A stretch of 64,000 nt of DNA from an uncultured Lachnospiraceae bacterium (GCA_910587635.1 CAJUNB010000018.1:124001-188000); one strand, 5' to 3'; counted from the stretch's first letter, positions 9,200 through 18,200 are shown. Numbers and translations: made by a program. Notes: generated by a model from the letters alone, not told the origin.

Positions 9200-10282
9200 A
9201 TGAGAACGTATCTGGTAACGGGAGGAGCCGGTTTTATCGGTTCCAATTATATTCATTACATGTTTCGGAAATATGGCAATGAAATTCGTATTATCAATGT
9301 GGACTGTCTGACCTATGCAGGAAATCTGGAAAATCTGAAAGAAGTACAGGGACGGGAAAACTATACATTTGTGAAGGCGGACATATGTGAGAAGGAGGCC
9401 ATCTCCAAAATTTTTGCGGAGAATGATATCGATCGGGTAGTGCATTTCGCGGCAGAGAGCCATGTGGACAGAAGCATTAAAAATCCTGAAGTTTTTATTC
9501 AAACCAACGTACTTGGAACGGCTGTCATGCTGAACTGTGCAAAGGCGGCATGGGAAAATGCTGACGGAACATATCAGGAGGGTAAAAAGTTCCTGCATGT
9601 TTCCACAGACGAGGTATATGGTTCCCTGGAGGAGGATGGCGGCTATTTTTATGAGACGACACCCTACAGTCCCCGCAGTCCTTATTCTGCCAGCAAAGCT
9701 TCTTCGGACATGCTTGTAAAGGCATATATGGAAACGTACAAGTTCCCGGCGAATATTACCAACTGTTCCAATAATTACGGACCTTATCAGTTCCCGGAAA
9801 AGCTGATTCCTCTCATCATTAACAATGCCCTGCATGGAAAGAAGCTTCCGGTATACGGAGACGGCAAAAATGTCCGTGACTGGCTCTATGTGGAAGATCA
9901 TGCGAAAGCCATTGATATGGTGCAGGAAAAAGGCCGTCTGTTTGAGACGTATAATATAGGCGGACACAATGAAAAACAGAATATTGAAATTATTAACATC
10001 ATAATAGAGACGTTACAGGAGATGCTTCCCGATGATGATCCAAGGAAGCAGCTTGTATCCAAAGATTTGATTACTTATGTGGAAGATCGGAAAGGACATG
10101 ACAGGCGGTACGCCATTGCCCCGGACAAGATCAAGGCGGAGATCGGTTGGGAACCGGAGACGATGTTCCGGGAGGGTATCCGGCTGACGATCCAGTGGTA
10201 TTTTGAGCATGAGGACTGGATGAAACATGTAACAAGTGGGGATTATCAGAAATATTACCATGATATGTATGATAAAAAATAA
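9200..10282 (+). CDS. rmlB: dTDP-glucose 4,6-dehydratase
   Basis: A 360-residue extended short-chain dehydrogenase, the second enzyme of dTDP-L-rhamnose synthesis, converting dTDP-glucose to dTDP-4-keto-6-deoxyglucose with bound NAD. The N-terminal TGGAGFIGSNY is the dinucleotide-binding loop. HFAAESHVDRS and the STDEVYGSL segment are family hallmarks, and the catalytic Tyr-x-x-x-Lys is in PYSASKASSD. Two ATGs (9197, 9200) follow AGGAGG at 9188-9193; 9200 has the better six-base spacing. Length is normal. It is followed by a terminator-like hairpin and rmlA. Confidence 0.96.
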   Translation: MRTYLVTGGAGFIGSNYIHYMFRKYGNEIRIINVDCLTYAGNLENLKEVQGRENYTFVKADICEKEAISKIFAENDIDRVVHFAAESHVDRSIKNPEVFIQTNVLGTAVMLNCAKAAWENADGTYQEGKKFLHVSTDEVYGSLEEDGGYFYETTPYSPRSPYSASKASSDMLVKAYMETYKFPANITNCSNNYGPYQFPEKLIPLIINNALHGKKLPVYGDGKNVRDWLYVEDHAKAIDMVQEKGRLFETYNIGGHNEKQNIEIINIIIETLQEMLPDDDPRKQLVSKDLITYVEDRKGHDRRYAIAPDKIKAEIGWEPETMFREGIRLTIQWYFEHEDWMKHVTSGDYQKYYHDMYDKK

Positions 10283-10296
10283 ATAAAAAGAGGCAA

Positions 10297-10325
10297 AAAG
10301 AAGGGTTACTGGCTAAGCCTTCTTT
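10297..10325 (+). terminator. Intercistronic hairpin between rmlB and rmlA
   Basis: AAAGAAGG (10297-10304) pairs with CCTTCTTT (10318-10325). The run of T is short, so this may be a partial terminator or an mRNA-stability hairpin. Confidence 0.45.
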
Positions 10326-10353
10326 CTGTGCGTTAGGAGAAAGGGAAGAGCGC

Positions 10354-11223
10354 ATGAAAGGTATTATTCTTGCAGGGGGTTCGGGAACCCGGCTGTATCC
10401 GTTGACAAAGGCGATTTCCAAACAGATTATGCCGGTTTATGACAAGCCGATGATTTATTATCCGCTTTCCACACTGATGCTGGCGGGTATTCGGGAAATT
10501 TTGATCATTTCCACTCCTCGGGATATTAAAGTGTTCGAGGAGTTGTTTGGCAGCGGTGAGCAGCTTGGACTGCGTATGGAATATGCGGTACAGGAATATC
10601 CAAGAGGGCTGGCGGATGCCTTTATCATCGGCGCAGATTTTATCGGAACAGACAGCGCGGCTCTCGTGCTGGGCGACAACATTTTTTATGGACAGAGTTT
10701 TTCGCGGGTGCTGAATACGGCGGCGCAGCGGGAAAAAGGCGCTACGATTTTTGGGTATTATGTGAGAGATCCACGGGAATACGGCGTGGTAGAATTTGAC
10801 GAAAACGGAAAAGCACTTTCCATCGAAGAGAAGCCGGAGCATCCAAAGAGTAACTACGCCGTGCCGGGGCTGTATTTTTATGACAATGATGTGGTGGAGA
10901 TTGCCAGGAATGTCAAACCTTCGGCCCGGGGAGAAATAGAGATTACGAGCATCAATAATGAATATTTAAGAAGAGGTACGCTCCATGTGGAAACACTGGG
11001 AAGGGGTTTTGCCTGGCTGGATACGGGGAATCACGACTCTCTTCTGGATGCGGCGGATTATGTGGCGGCAGTACAGAAGCGGCAGGGGCTCTATGTATCC
11101 TGCATCGAAGAGATCGCATATAAGCGGAAATTTATTACGAGAGAACAGCTGTTGGCGTTGGCTGAGCCTCTGATGAAGACCAATTATGGGAAGTATCTGG
11201 TAGAGGTTGCAAATGGACTCTAA
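10354..11223 (+). CDS. rmlA: Glucose-1-phosphate thymidylyltransferase
   Basis: A 289-residue nucleotidyltransferase that makes dTDP-glucose from dTTP and glucose-1-phosphate, the first step of dTDP-rhamnose synthesis. LAGGSGTRLYPLT is the signature nucleotide-binding loop. QIMPVYDKPMIYYPLS and VLGDNIFYG are conserved in RmlA, and GFAWLDTGNHDSL near the C terminus belongs to the allosteric-site region. The ATG follows a GGAGAAAGGGAAG site. The last bases overlap the start of the second GH25 gene. The phosphoglucomutase at 22314 could supply its substrate. Confidence 0.96.
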   Translation: MKGIILAGGSGTRLYPLTKAISKQIMPVYDKPMIYYPLSTLMLAGIREILIISTPRDIKVFEELFGSGEQLGLRMEYAVQEYPRGLADAFIIGADFIGTDSAALVLGDNIFYGQSFSRVLNTAAQREKGATIFGYYVRDPREYGVVEFDENGKALSIEEKPEHPKSNYAVPGLYFYDNDVVEIARNVKPSARGEIEITSINNEYLRRGTLHVETLGRGFAWLDTGNHDSLLDAADYVAAVQKRQGLYVSCIEEIAYKRKFITREQLLALAEPLMKTNYGKYLVEVANGL

Positions 11224-12472
11224 GATCAGAAGAATTACAGTTTTCTGTGCGTTTTTGATGGTACTGCTCATTCTGGGGACTGTTGTGGGTATCAATGTCT
11301 GGAAAAACCAGGAGATGCTTGCAGGGGTATTCAGTCAGGAGCAGGTATCCGCTGTGACAGAAAGCCCTACCCAGCAGGAGACAGATGAGGCAGCGATAGA
11401 TTATTCGGCGTTTCTGGGGGATGAGACATTTTTCGACCAGGATAAGTCGGATTATGAAAAACTGATGGAAAATTATGGAAAAAAACTGAATCTATTTGCC
11501 ACTTCTGTAGAGAAAGATCTGCGGGTGCAGATACTCAATGAAATGGGTGAGCTTGTCACCGGAGAAGAGTTATTTATCACGCTGAATGGAGAGGAATATA
11601 AGGATTTGGACCGGGACGGCATCATTTATGTAGGTGATCTGCGTCCAGGAGAGTATGAGGTGGCACTGAAAGAGACGGACAGCTATAAGGTTCCTTCCAC
11701 ACCGGTGACGATCAACGTGAAAGAAACTGTAGAATTTATTCCCATTGACGATATTTCTCTTCTGATTAAGACAGAGGACGAAATCGATGCAGAAAAGGAA
11801 GATACAGAAGCCGGGGATGCTGTCGATGACGCAGACAAGACAGAGCTGAAGGATATACAGGGGTCTTCAGAGAACAGAAGCTTTGGCATTGATGTTTCCA
11901 AGTGGAACAAAGAGATCGATTGGGAGAAAGCAAAGGCGGCAGGAGTGGAATTTGCAATTATCCGATGTGGGTATCGGGGCTCTGTGACAGGAACGCTTGT
12001 GGAAGATCCTTACTTTTACCGCAATATAGAAGGTGCCAAAGCTGCCGGTGTGAAAGTGGGGCTGTATTTCTTCACTCAGGCCACTAATGTAGTGGAAGCT
12101 GTGGAAGAGGCCAGTATGGTACTGTGTCTGAATAATGGACAGCCTCTGGATTATCCCATCTTCATTGACACGGAGGGAGCCGGAGGAAACGGCAGGGCGG
12201 ACGGACTGGACATGGCTACTAGAACGGCTGTCTGTGAGGCTTTCTGTGAAACGATTGCAAATGCAGGGTATCGTGCAGGCATCTATGCTTCAAGAAACTG
12301 GTATTATAACAATCTGGATATGACAAAGCTGGATTCCAATGTGATCTGGCTGGCGGAGTACAGAGAATATCCGAAATATACAGGGAAATACGAGATATGG
12401 CAGTATACATCCAGTGGCTCTATCGACGGTATTGAAGGAAGAGTTGACTTTAACCTCAGCTTTATGAAATGA
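11213..12472 (+). CDS. Membrane-anchored GH25 muramidase, shorter paralogue
   Basis: A 419-residue protein. A short cytoplasmic N terminus is followed by a membrane helix (about 8-29), a linker, a prealbumin/Cna-B-like domain (about 103-180, with DGIIY and LRPGEYEV), an acidic linker, and a GH25 lysozyme domain (222-419). GIDVSKW and IFIDTEG carry the expected catalytic residues. The ATG at 11213 overlaps rmlA by 11 bases, with a GGTAGAGG site inside rmlA; an upstream TTG (11207) is possible. It lacks the BIG2 and choline-binding-like parts of the protein at 5961. Tight coupling to rmlA suggests the wall-opening enzyme is made together with the glycan machinery. Confidence 0.88.
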   Translation: MDSKIRRITVFCAFLMVLLILGTVVGINVWKNQEMLAGVFSQEQVSAVTESPTQQETDEAAIDYSAFLGDETFFDQDKSDYEKLMENYGKKLNLFATSVEKDLRVQILNEMGELVTGEELFITLNGEEYKDLDRDGIIYVGDLRPGEYEVALKETDSYKVPSTPVTINVKETVEFIPIDDISLLIKTEDEIDAEKEDTEAGDAVDDADKTELKDIQGSSENRSFGIDVSKWNKEIDWEKAKAAGVEFAIIRCGYRGSVTGTLVEDPYFYRNIEGAKAAGVKVGLYFFTQATNVVEAVEEASMVLCLNNGQPLDYPIFIDTEGAGGNGRADGLDMATRTAVCEAFCETIANAGYRAGIYASRNWYYNNLDMTKLDSNVIWLAEYREYPKYTGKYEIWQYTSSGSIDGIEGRVDFNLSFMK

Positions 12473-12476
12473 AAGC

Positions 12477-12537
12477 CCCGGGCAGCGGTTGCTCAGTCGG
12501 CGGGCTTGCCTGCACGACTGAGCAGACATTGCCCGGG
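12477..12537. repeat. Long GC-rich hairpin after the second GH25 gene
   Basis: CCCGGGCA (12477-12484) pairs with TGCCCGGG (12530-12537), and inside it TGCTCAGTCG (12490-12499) pairs with CGACTGAGCA (12515-12524). No T-run follows, so it is not a standard terminator. It could be a REP-like element or an mRNA 3' end barrier. Confidence 0.6.
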
Positions 12538-12548
12538 CAAGCCGACAT

Positions 12549-12744
12549 GAGCAAGGAGGGCGAAAGCCCGGATTGGGAATGAGGCGGCGATTGCGAAAGT
12601 GCGGAGCACGGAGCAATCGAGCTTTCATGCAAATTATGCAGGAAGAGAGCAAGGAGGGCGAAAGCCCGGATTGGGAATGAGGCGGCGATTGCGAAAGTGC
12701 GGAGCACGGAGCAATCGAGCTTTCATGCAAATTATGCAGGAAGA
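12549..12744. repeat. Two exact tandem copies of a 98-bp repeat upstream of rmlC
   Basis: Units 12549-12646 and 12647-12744 are identical by eye. Each holds a small GGCGAAAGCC-type hairpin. The repeat fills most of the 320-base gap between the second GH25 gene and rmlC. Open frames across it are repeat artefacts, since rmlC has its own ribosome site at 12781. Confidence 0.8.
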
Positions 12745-12792
12745 GAGGCACGGAGCATTGTGCAGGATAAGAATAGAAACAGGAGAAAGAAA

Positions 12793-13359
12793 ATGGGAAA
12801 AATTACAGTGGAGACATGCGAAATTGAAGGTCTTAAGATTATTACCCCTGCGGTATATGGTGACGCCAGAGGGTATTTCATGGAAACATATCAGTATCAG
12901 GATTTCAAAGAAGCAGGCATCGATCAGATATTTGTACAGGACAATCAGTCTTCTTCCAGGAAAGGTGTGCTGCGGGGGCTTCATTTTCAGATCAACTATC
13001 CCCAGGATAAGCTGGTGCGTGTCATAAGTGGCGAAGTATACGATGTAGCCGTGGATCTCCGGGAGAATTCTGAAACTTATGGAAAATGGTTTGGTATCCG
13101 TCTTTCTGCAGAAAATAAAAAACAGTTTTTTATTCCCAAAAATTTTGCTCATGGGTTTTATGTGTTGTCCGATTATGCGGAGTTTGCCTATAAATGTACA
13201 GATTTTTATCATCCAAACGACGAAGGAGGACTTCTCTGGAGTGATCCCGATATCGGTGTAAAATGGCCAATTCAGGAAGGAACAGAGCTGATTATTTCCG
13301 ATAAGGATAAAGCTTGGCAGGGGATTCGGGCGTACACTGAAGGAAAAACAAAAAAATGA
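12793..13359 (+). CDS. rmlC: dTDP-4-dehydrorhamnose 3,5-epimerase
   Basis: A 188-residue cupin-fold enzyme, the third step of dTDP-L-rhamnose synthesis, epimerising C3 and C5 of the 4-keto sugar. The motifs VLRGLHFQ (catalytic His), the strand SGEVYDVAVDLR with its Asp, PKNFAHGFYVLSD, and the closing LLWSDPDIGVKWP are characteristic. The start is ATG 12793 after AGGAGAAAG; a longer frame from 12697 reads only the upstream repeat. The ABC permease start overlaps its stop by four bases. The fourth enzyme, RmlD, is not found in this window. Confidence 0.95.
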   Translation: MGKITVETCEIEGLKIITPAVYGDARGYFMETYQYQDFKEAGIDQIFVQDNQSSSRKGVLRGLHFQINYPQDKLVRVISGEVYDVAVDLRENSETYGKWFGIRLSAENKKQFFIPKNFAHGFYVLSDYAEFAYKCTDFYHPNDEGGLLWSDPDIGVKWPIQEGTELIISDKDKAWQGIRAYTEGKTKK

Positions 13360-14351
13360 GCAAACATAAATTATCTAAGAGAATGCATATTACTATCGTT
13401 TCTGTTGTGGCAATTGTATTTATGATGGTTATTCTACTTCATAAGAATCCTTTTGCCAATCCCGGAGACGAGCTGATTAAAAAATGCATTGCAGCAGTAA
13501 TTATTATGGTAAGTCTCGTTTTGTATGCGGTACTCTACGAAAAAATAATTGTACTGCCTGCAGAATTGTACCAAAACAGGAAACTGATCTGGAAACTGGC
13601 AAAAAATGATTTCAAGACAAGATTTGCCGGTTCTTATCTTGGCATTGTATGGGCGTTTGTGCAGCCGGTGGTAACGATCCTTGTCTATTGGGTTGTATTC
13701 GAGAAAGGACTGAATGCCAAAGCAGAGGTTCTGGCCAACGGCGTAGAAGCGCCGTATGTCCTTTGGCTTACGGCAGGTATTGTTCCTTGGTTTTACTTTT
13801 CCGAAGCGCTTTCCAATGGAACGACCGCACTGCTGGAATATAATTATCTTGTGAAAAAAGTTGTATTTAAGATCAGCATTTTACCGATCATTAAAATTAT
13901 TGCGGCCACGTTTATTCATGGCTTTTTTGTGTTATTTATGCTGTTGCTTTTTATGGTACATGGATATTTTCCGGATGCCCACACACTGCAGCTGATTTAT
14001 TTCAGTTTCTGTCTGTTTGTGTTTGTGTTGGGCATTTCTTATACGACCTGCTCTATTGTTCTGTTCTTTCGGGACCTGACACAGATCATCGGAATCGTAC
14101 TTCAGGTGGGCATGTGGGCTACGCCGATTCTGTGGAAGCTGAGCATGGTACCTGAACAGTATCAGATATTGTTTAAACTGAATCCTGTTTTTTACATTGT
14201 CAATGGCTACCGAAGTGCGCTGCTGGAAAAGACATGGTTTTGGGAAGACTTTTATTCTACGATGTTTTTCTGGATAACAACAGCTGTTATTTTTGGAATC
14301 GGCACCCTCATTTTCAAACGCCTAAAGGTACACTTTGCGGATGTGCTTTGA
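13356..14351 (+). CDS. ABC-2 type polysaccharide export permease (Wzm/RgpC/TagG family)
   Basis: A 331-residue membrane protein. Two extra helices in the first 70 residues precede the standard ABC-2 permease core of six helices. The segment with AKNDFKTRFAGSYLGIVWAF is the family's conserved entry (L-x-R-D-x-K-x-x-x-x-x-S-x-L-G), followed by QPVVTILVYWVVF. It pairs with the Wzt ATPase at 14602 to export a completed lipid-linked glycan, as RgpC-RgpD do for rhamnose-glucose polysaccharide in streptococci. The start overlaps the rmlC stop (ATGA), so it is translationally coupled. Confidence 0.9.
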   Translation: MSKHKLSKRMHITIVSVVAIVFMMVILLHKNPFANPGDELIKKCIAAVIIMVSLVLYAVLYEKIIVLPAELYQNRKLIWKLAKNDFKTRFAGSYLGIVWAFVQPVVTILVYWVVFEKGLNAKAEVLANGVEAPYVLWLTAGIVPWFYFSEALSNGTTALLEYNYLVKKVVFKISILPIIKIIAATFIHGFFVLFMLLLFMVHGYFPDAHTLQLIYFSFCLFVFVLGISYTTCSIVLFFRDLTQIIGIVLQVGMWATPILWKLSMVPEQYQILFKLNPVFYIVNGYRSALLEKTWFWEDFYSTMFFWITTAVIFGIGTLIFKRLKVHFADVL

Positions 14352-14566
14352 GTGCTGCAAATCTATAAAATCAGGGTTGTTATGTGTTTACACATAAACA
14401 GACATGATTTTATGGATTTATAGGGCGAATGCTGCGAGCGAGACGAAGCGAAGCGAAGTCGAGCTGCGGCAGGCGCGCAGCACTCAAATTAGAAATAGCG
14501 AAATTACCTGCTGGCAGGATGATTTTCCGGGGAATGTTTTTATAGGGCGAATGCTGCGAGCGCTGC
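14347..14566. repeat. Structured repeat element in the permease-ATPase gap
   Basis: A 250-base gap separates two genes that are usually adjacent. TTTGAGTGCTGC (14347-14358) has its exact reverse complement at 14477-14488. Nested inside are AATCTATAAAATCA with an imperfect partner near 14405-14419, and TTATGTG with CACATAA. A direct repeat of about 24 bases (TTTATAGGGCGAATGCTGCG and a few more) occurs at 14417-14440 and again at 14539-14562. It looks like a small palindromic mobile or REP-like element inserted in the operon. Confidence 0.6.
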
Positions 14567-14601
14567 GGCGCTTTTCAAATTCCACAGTAAGAGGAAATTA
14601 T

Positions 14602-15912
14602 ATGGATCAGAACATTGCGATTCAGGTCAGAGACCTGAATAAAATTTATAAATTGTATGACAGGCCAATGGACAGGCTGAAAGAGGCTCTGGGATTGTCC
14701 CGCAAAAAGAGGTATAAGGAACACTATGCCCTGCGGAATATCAATATGGATATCCGTCAGGGAGAGACGGTGGGAATTATCGGGACGAACGGTTCCGGCA
14801 AATCCACGATTTTGAAAATTATTACCGGTGTCCTGAATCCCACTTCGGGAAACGTGGAAGTAAACGGCAGGATTTCTGCACTGCTGGAACTGGGTGCCGG
14901 CTTCAATATGGAATACAACGGCATTGAGAACATTTACCTGAACGGGACAATGATCGGTTTTTCCAAGGAGGAAATTGATGGAAAGCTGGAAGGCATTTTG
15001 GACTTTGCGGATATCGGAGATTATGTCTATCAGCCGGTAAAAACTTACTCCAGCGGTATGTTTGTCCGGCTTGCCTTTGCGGTGGCGATCAATATTGATC
15101 CTGAAATATTGATTGTGGACGAGGCCCTCTCTGTAGGAGACGTATTTTTTCAGGCAAAATGCTATCATAAATTCGAAGAATTTAAGAAAATGGGAAAAAC
15201 GATTCTGTTTGTCAGTCATGACCTGAGCAGTGTGAGTAAATACTGTGACAGAGTGGTACTCTTAAATAGAGGAGAAAAGCTGGCAGAAGGCTCTCCAAAA
15301 GAGATGATTGATATTTATAAGCAGGTATTGGTAGGACAGTATGCGATACCCGATGACCATGAGCAGGGAACTAATCTGCTCCACGATGAAGAGATCAGTG
15401 CAAGCGCGGCAAGTGCAGCGGGAGTTGGCAATAAAGGAGCAGAAGATGAGAAAACACAGCAGACGGAAATGCTGGAATACGGTACAAAACAGGCATTGAT
15501 TACAGAGTATTATATTACGGATGACAAGGGGATGCATACGACGGCAGTCTTAAAAGGAAGCGTCTTTTCCGTGCATATGAAGGTGGAATTTTATGAAGAT
15601 CTGCCGGCGCCGATTTTCGCCTGTTCTCTAAAGAATGCTTTGGGTGTGGAAATTACGGGAACGAATTCCATGGTAGAGAAATCTTTTCTGGAACCGGCAC
15701 ATGCAGGTGAGGTAAAGGAGGCAGTCTTTACCCAGAAAATGAGCCTGCAAGGAGGAGAGTATCTCGTTTCCCTTGGCCTTACCGGCTATGAAGGGGATAT
15801 ATTTGCCGTTTATCACAGACTGTACGATGTGATGAATATTACTGTTATTTCTGACAAAAATACAGTAGGATATTATGATATGGGCTCTCAGGTGACAGTG
15901 AGGGATGCATAG
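14602..15912 (+). CDS. Polysaccharide ABC exporter ATPase with C-terminal carbohydrate-binding domain (Wzt-like)
   Basis: A 436-residue protein. The first 250 residues are an ABC ATPase with Walker A GTNGSGKST (about 61-69), the ALLELGAGF segment typical of Wzt/TagH, signature YSSGM, Walker B ILIVDEALSVGD, and the SHDLSS switch His. Residues of about 300-436 form a beta-rich domain like the Wzt C-terminal carbohydrate-binding domain, which in O9a-type systems recognises the chain-end modification before export. The start is ATG 14602 after AAGAGGA; a longer frame from 14404 runs through the repeat. It is followed by the methyltransferase-kinase gene that could make such an end cap. Confidence 0.92.
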   Translation: MDQNIAIQVRDLNKIYKLYDRPMDRLKEALGLSRKKRYKEHYALRNINMDIRQGETVGIIGTNGSGKSTILKIITGVLNPTSGNVEVNGRISALLELGAGFNMEYNGIENIYLNGTMIGFSKEEIDGKLEGILDFADIGDYVYQPVKTYSSGMFVRLAFAVAINIDPEILIVDEALSVGDVFFQAKCYHKFEEFKKMGKTILFVSHDLSSVSKYCDRVVLLNRGEKLAEGSPKEMIDIYKQVLVGQYAIPDDHEQGTNLLHDEEISASAASAAGVGNKGAEDEKTQQTEMLEYGTKQALITEYYITDDKGMHTTAVLKGSVFSVHMKVEFYEDLPAPIFACSLKNALGVEITGTNSMVEKSFLEPAHAGEVKEAVFTQKMSLQGGEYLVSLGLTGYEGDIFAVYHRLYDVMNITVISDKNTVGYYDMGSQVTVRDA

Positions 15913-16004
15913 AGTATCGAAAAAGGGTTAAAAAGCAGGCTGCAACGGATTTTTACACTGGAGAGAGGTTTTATGATAGGTGTACTAAAGTTCAGGAGGA
16001 GAGC

Positions 16005-18200
16005 ATGACAGAAAAAATTGGCGGGATAACAATAGATGACACCTGTTATCCGGGAAAAGATCTGTACTGCGACGGGGAAATCGAAGACAGGATACTGGAA
16101 ATTGTAAAGAATCATGAACCCGCCGGGTATGGAAAAATCATAGAAGAGGAGAGAAGCTGGCCGGTTCTCTATCATCTTTCCCATCTGCGGGAAAATATTG
16201 TAAACTGGATACCGGTACAAAAGACAGATAAGGTACTGGAAGTGGGTTCTGGCTGCGGGGCGATAACAGGAGCGCTGTCTGTTAAGGCAGGAGAAGTGAC
16301 CTGTGTGGAGCTTTCCAGAAAGAGAAGCCTGATCAATGTCTATCGCCATCCTCAGTGTGATAATGTAACCATAAAACTGGGTAATTTTCAGGATGTGGAA
16401 CCTGCACTTGACTCTGATTATGATTACATTTTTTTAATTGGTGTATTTGAATATGCAGGAAATTATATCGGCGGCAACGCGCCCTTTGAGACATTTATGG
16501 GAATCATGCACAAGCACCTGGCAAAAGGCGGAAGGCTTATCATTGCCATAGAGAACAGGTTTGGTCTGAAATACTGGGCTGGGTGTAAAGAAGATCATCT
16601 GGGTACTTATTTTGACAGTATAGAAGGCTATCCCCGCAGCAATGGTGTGCGTACTTTTACACGGAAAGAGCTGGAAGAGATTTGCAAAGTCAATGGAATT
16701 TCAGAATACCATTTCTATTATCCTTATCCTGATTATAAATTTATGACGACTGTTTACTCCGATGAGCGACTGCCAAAGATCGGAGAGCTGTCTGATAATA
16801 TGCGAAATTTTGACAGAGACAGACTACTTTTATTCGATGAGAAAAATGTATTTGACAGTCTGATTCGGGAGGAAATGTTCCCTTCATTTTCCAATTCTTA
16901 TCTGCTTGTGGTGGGCAGAGAATTGCCTGTTATCTATGCAAAGTTTTCCAATGACAGGGCGCCGGAATATGCCATTCGGACAGAGATACGCCGTTGTGAC
17001 AGGAATGCCGCCGGAGATGCAGTGGAAAGAGCCGGGAGTGAAGTGGAAAAAGAAAGAAAAGCTCTGGAAGTGCGGAAAATTCCTCTGACGGAAAAGGCAC
17101 AGGTCCATGTGGGGCGGATAGCAGACACATATCAGGCTTTAGAGAAGGCTTATAGAGGAAGCGGGCTTAAGATAAATCGCTGCAGAATGGACGGGACAGA
17201 GGCTGTTTTTGAATATTTGCCGGGACAGACACTGGAGGAGCTGTTGGACCGGGCGCTGGAGGAAGGGGACAGAGAGCGTTTCCTGCAACTGTTTTATCAG
17301 TTCCGGGATGTGGTAAAATATCCTGATCATCCTTCTGTCTATCATTATGACCTGATCTTTTCCAATATTATAATTGATGGACCTGTGTGGAATCTGATTG
17401 ATTATGAATGGGTGTCTGATCAGAAAGTTACACGGGAAGAGCTGATTTTACGGTCACTGTACTGCTATGGAATCGGCGGCGATAAGAGAAAAAAGATCTG
17501 TCTGGAGCTGATCAGGCAGGTAAAGGGATGGGAAGAGACAGAAAGGTGGGATGAAATATCCCTGCAGGAGATTGTCCGCAGAGAGAGCGCGTTTCAAAAG
17601 CACTGTACCGGGAACCGGATGTCCATGGTGGAAATGCGGGATGCCATCGGCTGTGCCGTTATCCCTGCAGTCTCTTTTGCAGGTGCCTGCAGAGAACAGG
17701 AACACCGAAATCGAATACAGATCTATGAGGATTACGGAGACGGTTTTTCAGAAATAAATTCCTGTTTCCTGTTAAATGGTTATGGGGAAAAGGAGCTGCT
17801 GTCTATAGAAATTGAAGAAAAACCGGGATTGCAGGCGATTCGTCTGGATCCCTCCTTGGACTATTGTATGGTACGCATGAAATCCTTTCAGGTATGGGGA
17901 CAATCTTTATCTCTCCGAGACATTAATATAAAATTAAATGGAAAATTAATTTCTGATCAGACCGTTGTCTTTGCTACCCAGGATCCCAATATCGCTGTTT
18001 TTCACTTAATGGAAATGAAAAACAGGATACCTGGTCCGGGAGCTTTGAGGGAAGGGAGAGATGGGGCTATCAGAGACATCTGCCTGAAAGTGGAACTGGA
18101 AGTAATTCGTATTTCCAGAGAGATGGCAGAGAGTATCGTAGCAGGAATAACAGATAAAAAACAGGGGATTCGCAGAGGAGTGCCATGGTTTCAAAAATAA
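16005..18200 (+). CDS. Methyltransferase fused to a kinase-like domain (WbdD-like organisation)
   Basis: A 731-residue protein. Residues of about 60-240 are a class I SAM methyltransferase with motif I KVLEVGSGCGA (about 76-86), an acidic residue in VTCVELS, and YIFLIGVFEYAG. Residues of about 300-520 look like a phosphotransferase/kinase fold: a Lys in VIYAKFSNDR, a hinge-like FEYLPGQTLEEL, a catalytic-loop HYDLIFSN with Asp and Asn (about 447-455), and the metal-site LIDYEW. The last 130 residues appear beta-rich. E. coli WbdD has the same methyltransferase-then-kinase order and caps O-antigen chains. ATG follows CAGGAGGA; the next gene overlaps by 16 bases. Activity is inferred, not shown. 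Confidence 0.7.
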   Translation: MTEKIGGITIDDTCYPGKDLYCDGEIEDRILEIVKNHEPAGYGKIIEEERSWPVLYHLSHLRENIVNWIPVQKTDKVLEVGSGCGAITGALSVKAGEVTCVELSRKRSLINVYRHPQCDNVTIKLGNFQDVEPALDSDYDYIFLIGVFEYAGNYIGGNAPFETFMGIMHKHLAKGGRLIIAIENRFGLKYWAGCKEDHLGTYFDSIEGYPRSNGVRTFTRKELEEICKVNGISEYHFYYPYPDYKFMTTVYSDERLPKIGELSDNMRNFDRDRLLLFDEKNVFDSLIREEMFPSFSNSYLLVVGRELPVIYAKFSNDRAPEYAIRTEIRRCDRNAAGDAVERAGSEVEKERKALEVRKIPLTEKAQVHVGRIADTYQALEKAYRGSGLKINRCRMDGTEAVFEYLPGQTLEELLDRALEEGDRERFLQLFYQFRDVVKYPDHPSVYHYDLIFSNIIIDGPVWNLIDYEWVSDQKVTREELILRSLYCYGIGGDKRKKICLELIRQVKGWEETERWDEISLQEIVRRESAFQKHCTGNRMSMVEMRDAIGCAVIPAVSFAGACREQEHRNRIQIYEDYGDGFSEINSCFLLNGYGEKELLSIEIEEKPGLQAIRLDPSLDYCMVRMKSFQVWGQSLSLRDINIKLNGKLISDQTVVFATQDPNIAVFHLMEMKNRIPGPGALREGRDGAIRDICLKVELEVIRISREMAESIVAGITDKKQGIRRGVPWFQK

